Shown: positions 53,490-62,882, numbered from the stretch's first letter. The stretch is DNA of 64,000 nt from Paracoccus sp. (in: a-proteobacteria) (GCF_030538695.1 NZ_JAUNTN010000015.1:33166-97165); one strand, 5' to 3'. Notes: generated by a model not told the origin, from the letters alone. Program-made: numbers and translations.

Positions 53490-54047
53490 TTACAGCCCCC
53501 GCGCCAGTGCTGCGACCCCGGTGCGGGCCATCTCGACCAGCCCCAACGGGCGCATCAGATCAGCAAAGGCGTCCAGCTTTTCAGGCGCGCCGGTAATCTC
53601 GAACACGAAACTTTCCAGCGTTGAATCCACGACATTGGCGCGGAAAATCTCGGCAATGCGCAGCGCCTCGACCCGCTTGTCGCCCGCGCCTGCAACCTTG
53701 AACAGCCCCAGCTCACGCTCGACGCTTGGTCCCTCTACGGTCAGGTCGTGGATCTCATGCACCGGCACGATGCGGCCAAGCTGCGCCTTGATCTGTGCGA
53801 TCACCTCGGGCGTGCCGCGCGTCACCACGGTAATACGCGAGCGGTGGCCGGTGTAATCGACCTCGGCCACGGTCAGGCTGTCGATGTTGTAACCGCGCCC
53901 CGAAAACAACCCGATCACGCGGGCCAGAACCCCGGCCTCGTTATCGACCAGAACCGCCAGCGTGTGCCGCTCGGCCACATCGGCATTGGGGTCGCGCAGA
54001 TCATAGGCGGAATGGCTGGAGGCGCCCTTGTCAATCGTCAGTGCCAT
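53490..54047 (-). CDS. ilvH: Acetolactate synthase small (regulatory) subunit
   Basis: The 185-residue protein has an N-terminal ACT domain (HTLAVLVDNEAGVLARVIGL, then FSGRGYNIDSLTVAEVDY) and the C-terminal ALS domain (ARGLYNID-type regulatory core). It confers valine feedback on IlvB. It lies 58 bp after ilvB in the same direction, separated by a hairpin repeat. Either ilvH or ilvN would be an acceptable name. Confidence 0.95.
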   Translation of the reverse strand: MALTIDKGASSHSAYDLRDPNADVAERHTLAVLVDNEAGVLARVIGLFSGRGYNIDSLTVAEVDYTGHRSRITVVTRGTPEVIAQIKAQLGRIVPVHEIHDLTVEGPSVERELGLFKVAGAGDKRVEALRIAEIFRANVVDSTLESFVFEITGAPEKLDAFADLMRPLGLVEMARTGVAALARGL

Positions 54048-54062
54048 GATCGTCCCTTATCT

Positions 54063-54105
54063 TTTATCCAAACATATCCCAAAGGCGCGGGGGCCGCACC
54101 CCCGC
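54063..54105 (-). terminator. Hairpin and dispersed element, copy 5, between ilvB and ilvH
   Basis: GCGGGGG-TGCGG-CCCCCGC (54087-54105) starts directly after the ilvB stop. It is followed on the minus strand by GCCTTTGGGATATGTTTGGA and TAAAAG, matching the dispersed element. As ilvH lies only 16 bp beyond, the structure may attenuate it or protect ilvB mRNA rather than end transcription. Confidence 0.65.
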
Positions 54106-55860
54106 TTACACCAGCACCGCGCCGCCCGATTCAATCGCGCCCTCGGTCGAGGCATCGCCAAGCAGCATCTCATTATGCGGCTTGCCCGAGGGGATCATCG
54201 GGAAGCAATTTTCATGCCGTTCCACCAGCACATCCAGAATGAATGGCCCGTCGTAATCCAGCATTTCCTGAATGGCGGCGTCCAGTTCCGCCGGATCGCT
54301 GACCACGCGGCCCTTGCAGCCGAAAGCCTCGGCCAGCTTGACGAAATCGGGCAGGCTTTCGGACCAGCTTTGGCTGTAACGCTCGCCATGCAGCAGTTGT
54401 TGCCACTGACGGACCATGCCAAGCCGTTCATTGTTCAGGATGAATTGCTTGACCGGGGCGCGGAACTGAACCGCTGTCCCCATTTCCTGCATATTCATCA
54501 GCCAGCTTGCATCGCCTGCGACGTTAATCACCAACGCATCGGGATGGGCGACCTGCACCCCGATTGAGGCCGGCAGGCCATAGCCCATGGTCCCAAGCCC
54601 GCCCGAGGTCATCCAGCGGTTCGGTGCGTCGAAATGCAGGAATTGGGCCGCCCACATCTGATGCTGGCCGACCTCGGTTGTCACATAGCGGTCGCGGCCC
54701 TTGGTCAGCGCCTCCAGCCGTTCCAGCGCATATTGCGGTTTGATGGTGTCGCCAGAGGGCTGATAGGCAAGGCAATTCACCTTGCGCCATTCCTCGATCC
54801 GCGCCCACCACTGCGCCAGCGCGGCGCTGTTGGTCTTGCGCCCGCGCGCCTTCCAGACTTTCAGCAAATCCTCCAGCACATGCCCGACGTCGCCCACGAT
54901 GGGCAGGTCAACGTGGATCACCTTGTTGATGCTGGAGGGGTCAATGTCGATATGCGCCTTGATCGAGCCGGGGCTGAAATCCGCCACCCGCCCGGTAATC
55001 CGGTCGTCGAAACGTGCGCCGACGTTAATCATCAGGTCACAGCCGTGCATGGCCATGTTGGCTTCATACAGCCCATGCATCCCCAGCATCCCCAGCCAGT
55101 TCTTGCCGCTGGCCGGATAGGCACCAAGCCCCATCAGGGTCGACGTTACGGGAAAACCCGTTGCATCGGCCAGTTCGCGCAAAAGCTGGCTGGCACCGGG
55201 GCCAGAGTTGATCACCCCGCCGCCGGTATAGAAAATCGGGCGTTCTGCCTTTTCGATCAGCTCGGCCAGTTGCGTAATGGCCGCCAGATCCCCCTTTTTC
55301 GCGGGCTGATAGCGCGGCGCTTCAAGCTGGCGCGGGGCGATATATTTTCCGGTGGCGAATTGCACATCCTTGGGAATGTCGATCAGCACCGGGCCGGGGC
55401 GGCCCGTTACGGCGACGTGAAATGCCTTGTGAATGGTCTCGGCCAGTTTGTCGGTGTCCTTCACCAGCCAGTTGTGCTTGGTGCAGGGGCGGGTGATGCC
55501 GATGGTGTCGGCCTCCTGAAAGCCGTCGGTGCCGATCATAAAGGTTGGCACCTGCCCCGACAGCACCACCAGCGGGATCGAGTCCAGCAATGCATCGGTC
55601 AGCCCGGTCACGGCATTGGTCGCGCCGGGACCAGAGGTCACAAGCACCACCCCCGGTTTCCCGGTCGAGCGTGCGTAGCCCTCGGCCATATGCACCGCGC
55701 CTTGTTCATGGCGCACCAGAATATGTTTGATGTCGTTCTGCTGGAAAATCTCATCGTAGATCGGCAGAACCGCCCCGCCCGGATAGCCGAATACGGTATC
55801 GACGCCCTGATCGCGCAGCGCCTCGATCACAATTCTTGCACCCGTCATCTCTGGGGACAT
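54106..55860 (-). CDS. ilvB: Acetolactate synthase large (catalytic) subunit
   Basis: The 584-residue ThDP enzyme makes acetolactate or acetohydroxybutyrate for Val, Leu and Ile. The catalytic Glu is in HILVRHEQGAVHMAEGYAR, FAD-region sequence is GMHGLYEANMAMHGCDLMI, and the ThDP motif is GDASWLMNMQEMGTA. ATG 55860 gives MSPEMTGARIVIEALRDQGV; the longer frame runs into the leader. It works with ilvH downstream. Confidence 0.97.
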   Translation of the reverse strand: MSPEMTGARIVIEALRDQGVDTVFGYPGGAVLPIYDEIFQQNDIKHILVRHEQGAVHMAEGYARSTGKPGVVLVTSGPGATNAVTGLTDALLDSIPLVVLSGQVPTFMIGTDGFQEADTIGITRPCTKHNWLVKDTDKLAETIHKAFHVAVTGRPGPVLIDIPKDVQFATGKYIAPRQLEAPRYQPAKKGDLAAITQLAELIEKAERPIFYTGGGVINSGPGASQLLRELADATGFPVTSTLMGLGAYPASGKNWLGMLGMHGLYEANMAMHGCDLMINVGARFDDRITGRVADFSPGSIKAHIDIDPSSINKVIHVDLPIVGDVGHVLEDLLKVWKARGRKTNSAALAQWWARIEEWRKVNCLAYQPSGDTIKPQYALERLEALTKGRDRYVTTEVGQHQMWAAQFLHFDAPNRWMTSGGLGTMGYGLPASIGVQVAHPDALVINVAGDASWLMNMQEMGTAVQFRAPVKQFILNNERLGMVRQWQQLLHGERYSQSWSESLPDFVKLAEAFGCKGRVVSDPAELDAAIQEMLDYDGPFILDVLVERHENCFPMIPSGKPHNEMLLGDASTEGAIESGGAVLV

Positions 55861-55887
55861 CCGACTTCTCCACCTGTTGCGACATCC

Positions 55888-55911
55888 CGGCATGGCGCAA
55901 AAACCATGCCG
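55888..55911 (-). promoter_or_regulatory. Hairpin in the ilvB leader
   Basis: CGGCATGG and CCATGCCG form a perfect 8-bp stem around an 8-base loop (TTTTTGCG on the minus strand), between the promoter candidate and the ilvB ATG. No peptide rich in Ile, Leu or Val codons precedes it, so classic leader-peptide attenuation is not supported. Confidence 0.5.
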
Positions 55912-55920
55912 CATCGCAGC

Positions 55921-55949
55921 TTACTAGGCTGGCAGCGCCGCAGCGTCAA
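55921..55949 (-). promoter_or_regulatory. Promoter candidate for ilvBH
   Basis: On the minus strand TTGACG (55944-55949) lies 17 bp before TAGTAA (55921-55926). The -35 box is strong and the -10 box weak. Confidence 0.5.
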
Positions 55950-56030
55950 CGGGGGGTTTTCGTAATTTCCGAAAGAAAAATCACAAAAATTGAAATTATA
56001 TTTCCCTAACGGACAGAATGTCGCAATAAA

Positions 56031-56870
56031 TTATTTCGGCAGGCTGATCCGGGCCACCTGCTCAACGATCGGGTCCACCGCCAGCGGGTGCGTTTCGCCC
56101 GCGTGATCTGCCGGATTGCCAATGTCGCGCCAGACGCCGCCCTTATAGATTTCCAGCGCGTCAAACCGGGCCTTATAGTCCATCTTGCGGCTGCCCGGCA
56201 CCCAATAGCCCAGATAGACATAGGGCAGGCCATTTTCCTGTGCCATGCGGATGTGATCCAGAATGATATGTGTCCCAAGGCTGCGCCGGGCCTGATCGGG
56301 GTCATAAAAGCTGTAAACAAGGCTCAGCCCGTCATCCAGAACATCGGTCAGGCAGACCGCCAGCAATGCGCCTCCGCCGGGGGGTGGCTGGCAGTCTGCG
56401 TCGCGGACCGGATCGGGGCGGCGGTATTCGACCACCCGCGTGACCACCGGGGTTTCCTCAATCATCGAAGCAAATTCGAACACATCCATATCTGCCATGC
56501 CGCCATCGGCGTGGCGCTGGCCCAGATAGGCGCGGAACAGGTCGTATTGTTCCTCGGTGGCCCAGGCGCTGGTGGTCAGGCGGTGCAGATCGGCGTTGCG
56601 CTGCATGATCCGGCGCTGCCCCCGGTTGGGCTGAAAATCTGCTACCCGGATTCGGGCTGACATGCAGGCCATGCAGCTTTCGCAGCTTGGCCGATACACC
56701 ACGTTCTGCGAGCGCCGGAATCCTTGCCGTGACAGCGCATTGTTCAGCGCCGCCGCGCCTTCGCCCTGAAGGGCCGCGAACAGTTTGCGCTCGGCCCGGC
56801 CGTGCAGATAGGGGCAGGGCTGCGGCGCGGTGACATAGAATTGCGGCGCATGAGGCAGGCTGTGGCGCAT
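56031..56870 (-). CDS. bpt: Aspartate/glutamate leucyltransferase Bpt (ATE1-like)
   Basis: The 279-residue aminoacyl-tRNA-protein transferase tags N-terminal acidic residues with leucine, sending proteins to ClpS/ClpAP. Landmarks are [18 protein letters not shown], the Cys set [30 protein letters not shown] and [19 protein letters not shown]. Arginyltransferase ATE1 has the same fold, but the N-terminal motif and length match bacterial Bpt. It is divergent from glnE (180 bp). Confidence 0.94.
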   Translation of the reverse strand: MRHSLPHAPQFYVTAPQPCPYLHGRAERKLFAALQGEGAAALNNALSRQGFRRSQNVVYRPSCESCMACMSARIRVADFQPNRGQRRIMQRNADLHRLTTSAWATEEQYDLFRAYLGQRHADGGMADMDVFEFASMIEETPVVTRVVEYRRPDPVRDADCQPPPGGGALLAVCLTDVLDDGLSLVYSFYDPDQARRSLGTHIILDHIRMAQENGLPYVYLGYWVPGSRKMDYKARFDALEIYKGGVWRDIGNPADHAGETHPLAVDPIVEQVARISLPK

Positions 56871-57050
56871 CCGTTAACCTTTTTTCCAGCGCATTGCGGC
56901 GGTAGGGTGAAGCATCGCTGACTTTCGGTTGGCTGGACTGTTTGTTCAAAAGGTAACAGCCGATTTTACCTGCGCCAAGCATTGTTAGCGCCTGTTGAAA
57001 CAGTATTTTACGCCATTGACGGCGCAAATGGCTGCGTTAACCCTATTACC

Positions 57051-59903
57051 ATGAGCTTTGCCGATCAGATCACCCGCCAGCCGATTCCCTATGATACCGA
57101 ACGCGGTCAGCATCTGGCTGCGCTGTTTGCCGACCTTGACCCGAGCTTGCGTGGTCTGGTTCAGGGCATGGGTGGGTGCAGCCCCTATCTGTCGGGTCTG
57201 GCCGAGCGGGAGGCCGACTGGCTGCGCGACGCTCTGGCCGATCCGGCGCTGATCGGGCCGGCCGCAGCCCGGCGGCTGGTGGCGCAAAGCCTTGCTGCGG
57301 CCAGCGATGCAGAAGATGCGGATGCGCTTGGCCGCTTGTTGCGGCAGGCAAAGCGGCGGGTCGCGCTGTTTGCCGGGCTGGCTGATCTTGGCGGCGTCTG
57401 GTCGCTGGATCAGGTCACGACTGCGCTGACCTTGCTGGGGGAGCAGGCCACCGATCTGGCGCTGCGCCTGCATGTCGCCGCCGAAACGCGGCGCGGCAAG
57501 CTGCCCGCCAGTGATGCCGATGCTGGCGGGATTTTTGCGCTGGCGATGGGCAAAATGGGTGCCTATGAGCTGAATTACAGCAGCGACATTGACCTGATCG
57601 TGCTGTTTGACGATGCGGCCTATGACGCAGCCGACCGGATGGAAGCCCGCGCCGCGCTGATCCGTGCCACCCGCAAAATGGCGGCAACGTTGTCGGATAT
57701 TACGGCAGATGGCTATGTGTTCCGCACCGATCTGCGGCTGCGCCCGGATGCGTCGGTGACGCCGGTCTGTATTTCGGCCAGCGCCGCGCTGGCCTATTAT
57801 GAAGCCGAGGGCCGCACCTGGGAACGTGCCGCCTATATCAAGGCCCGCCCCTGCGCCGGGGATATTGAGGCCGGGCAGCGGTTTCTGGACGAGCTGCGCC
57901 CCTTTGTCTGGCGCCGTCATCTGGATTTCGCGGCGATTCAGGACGCCCATGACATGCGGCTGCGCATCCGTGACCATAAGGGCCTGCATGGGCGGCTGGA
58001 TATCCCCGGACATAATATGAAACTGGGGCAGGGTGGTATTCGTGAGATCGAGTTTTTCACCCAAACCCGCCAGCTTATCGCGGGCGGGCGCGACCCGGAA
58101 TTGCGCCTGCGCGGCACGGTCGAGGGGCTGGCGGTGCTGGCCCGCAAGGGTTGGGTTCCACAAGAGGTCGCGGACCGGCTGACCGATCATTATGTCGAAC
58201 ACCGCGAGATCGAGCATCGCGTGCAAATGGTAAATGATGCGCAAACCCATCTGCTGCCGACTTCGTCCGAGGGGCTGGACCGCATTGCCCGGATGATGGG
58301 GCAGGCCGATACGGCCGCTTGGGCCACCCGCCTGCGTGAGAGGCTGGCCGAGGTCGAGGCGCTGACCAGCGACTTTTTCACCCCCGAAGACAGCGTGGCG
58401 GAACGGCCGCAATTTGATGCGCATGGCGAGGAAATCATCACCGGCTGGCTGCGCTATCCGGCGCTGCGCTCGGCGCGGGCGCAGCAGATTTTCCGCCGGA
58501 TCGAGGGCAGCCTGCTGGGGCGGATTGCCGCCAGCGCCAACCCGGATGAGACGCTGGCGCGGTTTGATGCCTTTCTGGCTGGTCTGCCTGCCGGGGTGCA
58601 GCTTTTCTCGCTGTTCGAAGCGAACCCGCAACTGGTTGAATTGCTTGTTGATATATGCGGAACTGCGCCGGGGCTGGCGGGCTATCTGTCGCGCCATCCG
58701 GGGGTTCTGGATGCCGTCCTGGGCGGCAGTTTCTTTGACGCATGGCCCGGTGTCGCGGCGTTGACCGAAGCTCTGGCGCAGGTTTTGCAAACCACGCTGA
58801 ACAGTGCGGGCGGCGGTTATGAACAGGCGTTGGATGCGGCCCGGCGCTGGGCGCATGAATGGCAGTTTCGCACCGGGGTTCACCACCTTCGCGGGCTTAT
58901 CGGGGCCGAGGAGGCGGGTGGGCAATATGCCGATATTGCCGATGCCGCGATAAGGGCGCTGCTGCCGCTGGTCAGCGATCATTTTGCGGAACGCCACGGC
59001 ACCCCGCCAGGTCGTGGGGCGGTGGTCGTGGGGATGGGCTCGCTGGGTGCGCGGCAGTTGAATGCGGCCTCGGACCTTGATCTGATCGTGATTTACGATG
59101 CCGATGCCAGCGCCGAATCGGATGGGAAAAAGCCTTTGTCGGTGCGGGTTTACTATGCCCGGTTGACGCAGGCGATCATTACGGCCCTGTCGGCACCGAC
59201 CGCCGAAGGCCGCCTGTTCGAGGTGGATATGCGCCTGCGCCCTTCGGGGCGGCAGGGGCCGGTGGCGACCTCGCTGCAATCTTTCCGCGCCTATCAGATG
59301 GATGAGGCCTGGACATGGGAACATCTGGCCCTGACCCGCGCCCGTGTGGTGGCGGTTTGCGGCCCTGATGGCGACACGCTGGCCGATGATCTGGAAGCGT
59401 TGCGGGTCGAGGTTCTGCGCACACGCGGGGGGGATAAGCGGGTGCTGCCTGATCTGGCCGAGATGCGGGCACGGATTTTTGCGGCGAAATCGCCGGAAGG
59501 CCCGTTCGAGGTCAAGATCGGGCCGGGCCGGTTGCAAGACATTGACTTGTTGGCACAGGCTTGCGCCCTGATCGGGGGCGAGCCTGCCCGCGCCGCCAAT
59601 GCGCAGCTTCGTGCAGGCAAGCGCCACGGCCTGATGGAAGCGGCGACAGCGGATCAGCTTGCCGCTACCCGCCGCCAGTTGTGGGAGGTTCAGGCTGCAG
59701 CACGTCTGCTGAGCGACCGCGCCCTGACACCTGAAACGCTGGGCCGGGGTGGTTGCGACTTTTTGCTGCGCCAGACCGGCGCGGACAGTATCGAGATGCT
59801 GGCCGCCACGCTGCACCAGCGCATCACTGAGGCCGCAGATCTGATTGCGGCGCTGCTGCCCGAGGCCGCGCCGGGCGATGATGCGCCGGGTGAGGGCGGC
59901 TAA
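57051..59903 (+). CDS. glnE: Glutamine synthetase adenylyltransferase/deadenylase
   Basis: The 950-residue protein holds two nucleotidyltransferase domains. The N-terminal one (GAYELNYSSDIDLIVLFD) removes AMP and the C-terminal one (GARQLNAASDLDLIVIYD) adds AMP to glutamine synthetase, under PII control. The conserved linker GQGGIREIEFFTQTRQLIAG is intact. ATG 57051 gives MSFADQITRQPIPYD; the longer frame from 56982 lacks support. Confidence 0.96.
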   Translation: MSFADQITRQPIPYDTERGQHLAALFADLDPSLRGLVQGMGGCSPYLSGLAEREADWLRDALADPALIGPAAARRLVAQSLAAASDAEDADALGRLLRQAKRRVALFAGLADLGGVWSLDQVTTALTLLGEQATDLALRLHVAAETRRGKLPASDADAGGIFALAMGKMGAYELNYSSDIDLIVLFDDAAYDAADRMEARAALIRATRKMAATLSDITADGYVFRTDLRLRPDASVTPVCISASAALAYYEAEGRTWERAAYIKARPCAGDIEAGQRFLDELRPFVWRRHLDFAAIQDAHDMRLRIRDHKGLHGRLDIPGHNMKLGQGGIREIEFFTQTRQLIAGGRDPELRLRGTVEGLAVLARKGWVPQEVADRLTDHYVEHREIEHRVQMVNDAQTHLLPTSSEGLDRIARMMGQADTAAWATRLRERLAEVEALTSDFFTPEDSVAERPQFDAHGEEIITGWLRYPALRSARAQQIFRRIEGSLLGRIAASANPDETLARFDAFLAGLPAGVQLFSLFEANPQLVELLVDICGTAPGLAGYLSRHPGVLDAVLGGSFFDAWPGVAALTEALAQVLQTTLNSAGGGYEQALDAARRWAHEWQFRTGVHHLRGLIGAEEAGGQYADIADAAIRALLPLVSDHFAERHGTPPGRGAVVVGMGSLGARQLNAASDLDLIVIYDADASAESDGKKPLSVRVYYARLTQAIITALSAPTAEGRLFEVDMRLRPSGRQGPVATSLQSFRAYQMDEAWTWEHLALTRARVVAVCGPDGDTLADDLEALRVEVLRTRGGDKRVLPDLAEMRARIFAAKSPEGPFEVKIGPGRLQDIDLLAQACALIGGEPARAANAQLRAGKRHGLMEAATADQLAATRRQLWEVQAAARLLSDRALTPETLGRGGCDFLLRQTGADSIEMLAATLHQRITEAADLIAALLPEAAPGDDAPGEGG

Positions 59904-59919
59904 CCACCGGCGCAGCCTG

Positions 59920-60630
59920 TTAACCCACCCGGCCAAGCAGCGCCACTTGCCCCCAGTCGCCGGCAGGGGACAACGGATGCGGCAGACCAAAGGCGATCAG
60001 CCAGAAGCTCCACATGGTCGGGGCCAGCAGGGACTGGCTGAGCGCACCAAGAAACTGAAGCTGAAAGCCGATGAAACGCTTGGTCCCGATCTCGCGCCAC
60101 AGTCGCACGGGGTCGCGCATATGGACCCCCCATGTCATTGCATAACCCTTGATCCAGCGCGACCGCTGTTTGATCCATGGCAGGGTGCGGCAGTTGGCTT
60201 CTTCGTGGGTCGTGGTGTCGAGGATCTCGGTTCGCCAGCCCATACGGGCCAGACGCACGCCAAGATCGGCGTCCTCGGTCACGTTCCACGCATCCCAGCC
60301 GCCTGCCGCCTCGATCATCGGGCGGCGGAAAAACAACGTCGTGCCACCAAGCGGAACCACCAGCCCCAATTGCGCCACGCCGGGCAGCCAGGCGCGGAAC
60401 CATGATGCATATTCGACGGTAAAACAGCGCGCCAGCCAGTTGGTGCGCGGGTTGTAATAGTCCAGCACACCTTGCAGGCAGGCGACATCTGCGGGGGCTT
60501 CGGCAAAGCGGTGGGCGACCTTGTGAAGCTGGTCCGGCTCGGGCCGGTCCTCGGCATCCCAAATGCCGATAATGCTGCCCCGGCAGAAGTTCAGCGCAAA
60601 CTTGCGCCCGCTATTTTCGCAATTGATTTT
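59920..60630 (-). pseudogene. Glycosyltransferase family 2 gene truncated by the integrated element
   Basis: The C-terminal part of a membrane GT2 (cellulose-synthase-like) protein is present. It reads CENSGRKFALNFCRGSIIGI and WDAEDRPEPDQLHKVAHRF (catalytic Asp region), TEDADLGVRLARMGWRTEIL, the QxxRW motif KQRSRWIKGYAMTW and a C-terminal membrane helix. The open frame continues to about 60654 but leaves glycosyltransferase-like sequence near 60622. Its N-terminal half must lie beyond the element or be lost. Confidence 0.8.
60602..60622. other. Candidate attachment-site core
   Basis: TTGCG (60602-60606) and CGCAA (60618-60622) are inverted arms around an 11-bp spacer. This is the layout of tyrosine-recombinase core sites. 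It lies 11 bp from the integrase stop, inside the host glycosyltransferase reading frame. Confidence 0.45.
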
Positions 60631-60632
60631 AT

Positions 60633-61736
60633 TTAGTTTTTCGCCGTTTTTGTATCATGACTTGCGGGTGATACACTGTTCTGTTCTTGTTCCGCCCCCG
60701 TAACCAGACGTTTTGCATCGGCGGTTTGGGTGTAATGCTGGGCCTCGGTCAGGCTGGCGTGGCCGCCCCATGCCATGATTGCGTGCGCAGACCCGCCCGC
60801 CTCGGCGATCATCGTCAGCCGGGCTTTGCGCAGGCCGTGCGCGGTGCGGTCGGTCAGTCCGGCGGCGCGGGCGGCAAGGCTGATGATGCGGGATAGGCCC
60901 TGCGGGGTCCGGGGGCGATTTTGGGCGGTGTGCAAAAATGTCAGTCCGCCGGTCAGGCATTGCAACGCCTCGATCATCTGGCGGCGCTCATCCGCCCATG
61001 CCTCTGCCCATGCAGGCAGGGGGGCGGTCCACGGGATGTAGGCGGGACCTCCGGTCTTGGATTGGCGGAACGTCAGGATGCCGTCGCGGTCGATGTGCTG
61101 GCGGCCAATTTTAACCGCGTCAACCGTCCGCGCCCCGGTCCAGAGCAGCAATTCAAAGCCCGCGCGTTGGACGCTGCTGATCGGCCAGCGGGCGCGGTAT
61201 CGGGCCAGATCGTCGGCTGACCAGACGATGTATCCTGATGTTTTTGGCAGGGTCGGGCGTTTTACGGTGGCGGTCGGGTCGTCGTTTATCAGCCCGATTG
61301 CGACCGCATGGCGCATGATCCGTTTCCACGCGTTGAGCCGTGCCAGCGGGCGTGTCCCGGCCAGCTTTGCCAGATCGGCGGCGATGTGCCGCGCCTTGAT
61401 GCTTTGCAGCGAGACGTGGCCGTAATCGGTCATGATCGCCTCGGTATGCCGGATCAGGGCGGCGCGATGGGATCGTGATTGCCCCCGGATCGCGGCTGAC
61501 CCCTTGAACGCGATGCAGGCGGCGGCCAGCGATCCGCGGGCGACGGTGCCGGGCTTGGCGGGCGGGTGGTAAGTCCCGGCCTCGCATTTGGCCCATGCGG
61601 CGACAAAATCGGGGTGGGTCTCGGGGATCCCGTCCGGCAGGCGGATGCCGGTCGCGCGGTGATAGCGGATCACCGTCCCGCCGCGCTTTTGCCGCCTGAT
61701 CCCCTTTAGCCTCACAGCCCAAACGCCTTGTCGCAT
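60633..61736 (-). CDS. Tyrosine recombinase integrase
   Basis: The 367-residue protein has a SAM-like arm/core-binding domain (HVSLQSIKARHIAADLAKLA) and a catalytic domain. Catalytic residues are Arg in LWTGARTVDAVKI, His-x-x-Arg in AHGLRKARLTMI, His in MAWGGHASLTEAQ and the nucleophile Tyr in AQHYTQTAD. It catalyses site-specific insertion of the element. Its start overlaps the excisionase-like gene by 7 codons or more. Confidence 0.93.
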   Translation of the reverse strand: MRQGVWAVRLKGIRRQKRGGTVIRYHRATGIRLPDGIPETHPDFVAAWAKCEAGTYHPPAKPGTVARGSLAAACIAFKGSAAIRGQSRSHRAALIRHTEAIMTDYGHVSLQSIKARHIAADLAKLAGTRPLARLNAWKRIMRHAVAIGLINDDPTATVKRPTLPKTSGYIVWSADDLARYRARWPISSVQRAGFELLLWTGARTVDAVKIGRQHIDRDGILTFRQSKTGGPAYIPWTAPLPAWAEAWADERRQMIEALQCLTGGLTFLHTAQNRPRTPQGLSRIISLAARAAGLTDRTAHGLRKARLTMIAEAGGSAHAIMAWGGHASLTEAQHYTQTADAKRLVTGAEQEQNSVSPASHDTKTAKN

Positions 61737-61942
61737 GATGCCGCCTCGTCCTCGGTCCCGCCCTCATAGGGCAGGGCTGCGGCGTAGGCGTCAAGGTCCA
61801 GCCGATCAAACAGCCGCCGCCCGCCCATGACCTTGCGCGGGATCGGCAGGCCGCGCAAGGTGCTGGTGCTGACGCCGATGTATGCTGCGGCGTCCGTCGC
61901 GCCCATCAGGCGCGGCGCGAATGTCAGGTCGATTTTGGTCAT
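61712..61942 (-). CDS. AlpA/excisionase-like HTH DNA-binding protein
   Basis: The 76-residue protein has a MerR-like winged helix: LMGATDAAAYIGVSTSTLRG followed by PIPRKVMGGRRLFDRLDLDA, the pattern of phage excisionases and AlpA regulators. ATG 61942 has GAGGGGG just upstream. Its end overlaps the integrase start, as xis often does, suggesting it directs excision. Confidence 0.82.
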   Translation of the reverse strand: MTKIDLTFAPRLMGATDAAAYIGVSTSTLRGLPIPRKVMGGRRLFDRLDLDAYAAALPYEGGTEDEAASCDKAFGL

Positions 61943-62142
61943 CACACCCCCTCAATCGCCGCAAAAAAAGCCGCGCCCATGAGTTCTACTGCCGCCACGC
62001 CAAGCCCGGTTGTGGCCCCATAACCAATCCATGCGGCCAGCGCCCCGCAAGCGGCCCCGCATAGGTATAGCGCCCACGACAGGCTGATGCGGGGCAAAGG
62101 CAGCTTTTTGTTGCAGTAGGGGCAGCGGCAGTAATCAATCAT
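61942..62142 (-). CDS. Small phage-type membrane protein with Cys-rich start
   Basis: The 66-residue product starts MIDYCRCPYCNKKLPLPRIS, a zinc-ribbon-like half site. One or two hydrophobic helices follow (about 22-62). It begins 8 bp inside the upstream gene and ends at the next gene's start (TGATG). No family is recognised. Confidence 0.6.
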   Translation of the reverse strand: MIDYCRCPYCNKKLPLPRISLSWALYLCGAACGALAAWIGYGATTGLGVAAVELMGAAFFAAIEGV

Positions 62143-62563
62143 TGACCATCTCCGGGGTGATAAGGGGGCCGTGGCAGGTGCAATACAGGTGGCCGTCATC
62201 GTCCCATCCAGCTAAATTATCTGGCGTGACGGGGTTGCCGCACAGATCGCAAAAGCGGGGATAAGGACCAGTAGCCGCTTTTATCTGTTCTTCGCGCCAT
62301 TCGCGGTGGTGTTTTTTAAGGTCTTGCGCGTGGCTTTCTTTGCTGTGCGGCCATGGGGCCGCGTAGGCAAAGCACAGGACGTCCGTTTTTCGGCGGATGT
62401 GGTTAAACAAAATCGCATTAGCTTTTGCGGCTTGATCCACCGCAGCTTCGTAGCTGGTTGTTGCATAAACGCCGTCCTCGCCCAAAACATGGACACACCA
62501 TAGGGTCAGGTTTGCATTGGCGTGTGCAAGTTGTATGGCTTTGGTCTCGGGGTTATTTGTCAT
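62135..62563 (-). CDS. Hypothetical phage-type protein with C-terminal Cys cluster
   Basis: The 142-residue protein starts MTNNPETKAIQLAHANANLT and has a Cys cluster near its end (RFCDLCGNPVTPDN, HLYCTCHGPL), probably binding zinc. The middle is helical and charged. The start at 62563 follows GGATGGTAAAG. Family and function are unknown. Confidence 0.65.
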   Translation of the reverse strand: MTNNPETKAIQLAHANANLTLWCVHVLGEDGVYATTSYEAAVDQAAKANAILFNHIRRKTDVLCFAYAAPWPHSKESHAQDLKKHHREWREEQIKAATGPYPRFCDLCGNPVTPDNLAGWDDDGHLYCTCHGPLITPEMVND

Positions 62564-62660
62564 CTTTACCATCCAATTCCGCCGCAAACTTTGTTTCGGT
62601 CTCGGTCGCGGCGGCCTCGATCACGCCATCCTCTGACGTCTGGTGCTGGCTGGCCTCGTG

Positions 62661-62882
62661 CTAGCCGGTTGCGCGCATCACGGCATGAGCCTGCCGCATC
62701 AGGTCGCGCAGGCGGTTGTTCTTGGCTTGCAATCCGCGGAGGGTGGCTTGGAGATTGGCCCGCACATACTCGACGGCGTCAGCTTCATCCATTTCGATGC
62801 CTGGGGCCGGATTGTCGCACCAAAGCGTCTCACCGCCTGCGCCCGGCAGGAGCCATATGCGTTCAGGGTGGCGGGTCACCAT
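62661..62882 (-). CDS. Hypothetical phage-type protein ending at an amber codon
   Basis: The 73-residue product reads MVTRHPERIWLLPGAGGETL, then a helical, coiled-coil-like end (NLQATLRGLQAKNNRLRDLM). Its stop is TAG at 62661. The same frame then continues for 35 coding-like residues (HEASQHQTSEDGVIEAAATE and ETKFAAELDGKDDK) to TAA at 62553. This could be a stop mutation, readthrough, or a small separate gene from GTG. Confidence 0.6.
   Translation of the reverse strand: MVTRHPERIWLLPGAGGETLWCDNPAPGIEMDEADAVEYVRANLQATLRGLQAKNNRLRDLMRQAHAVMRATG

Noticed and set aside
55861-55914. Attenuator leader peptide for ilvB
   Set aside because: The short frame over the hairpin has no run of Ile, Leu or Val codons.
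56985-59990. 1001-codon minus-strand frame opposite glnE
   Set aside because: GlnE on the plus strand has all its motifs. The opposite frame is a third-position GC artefact.
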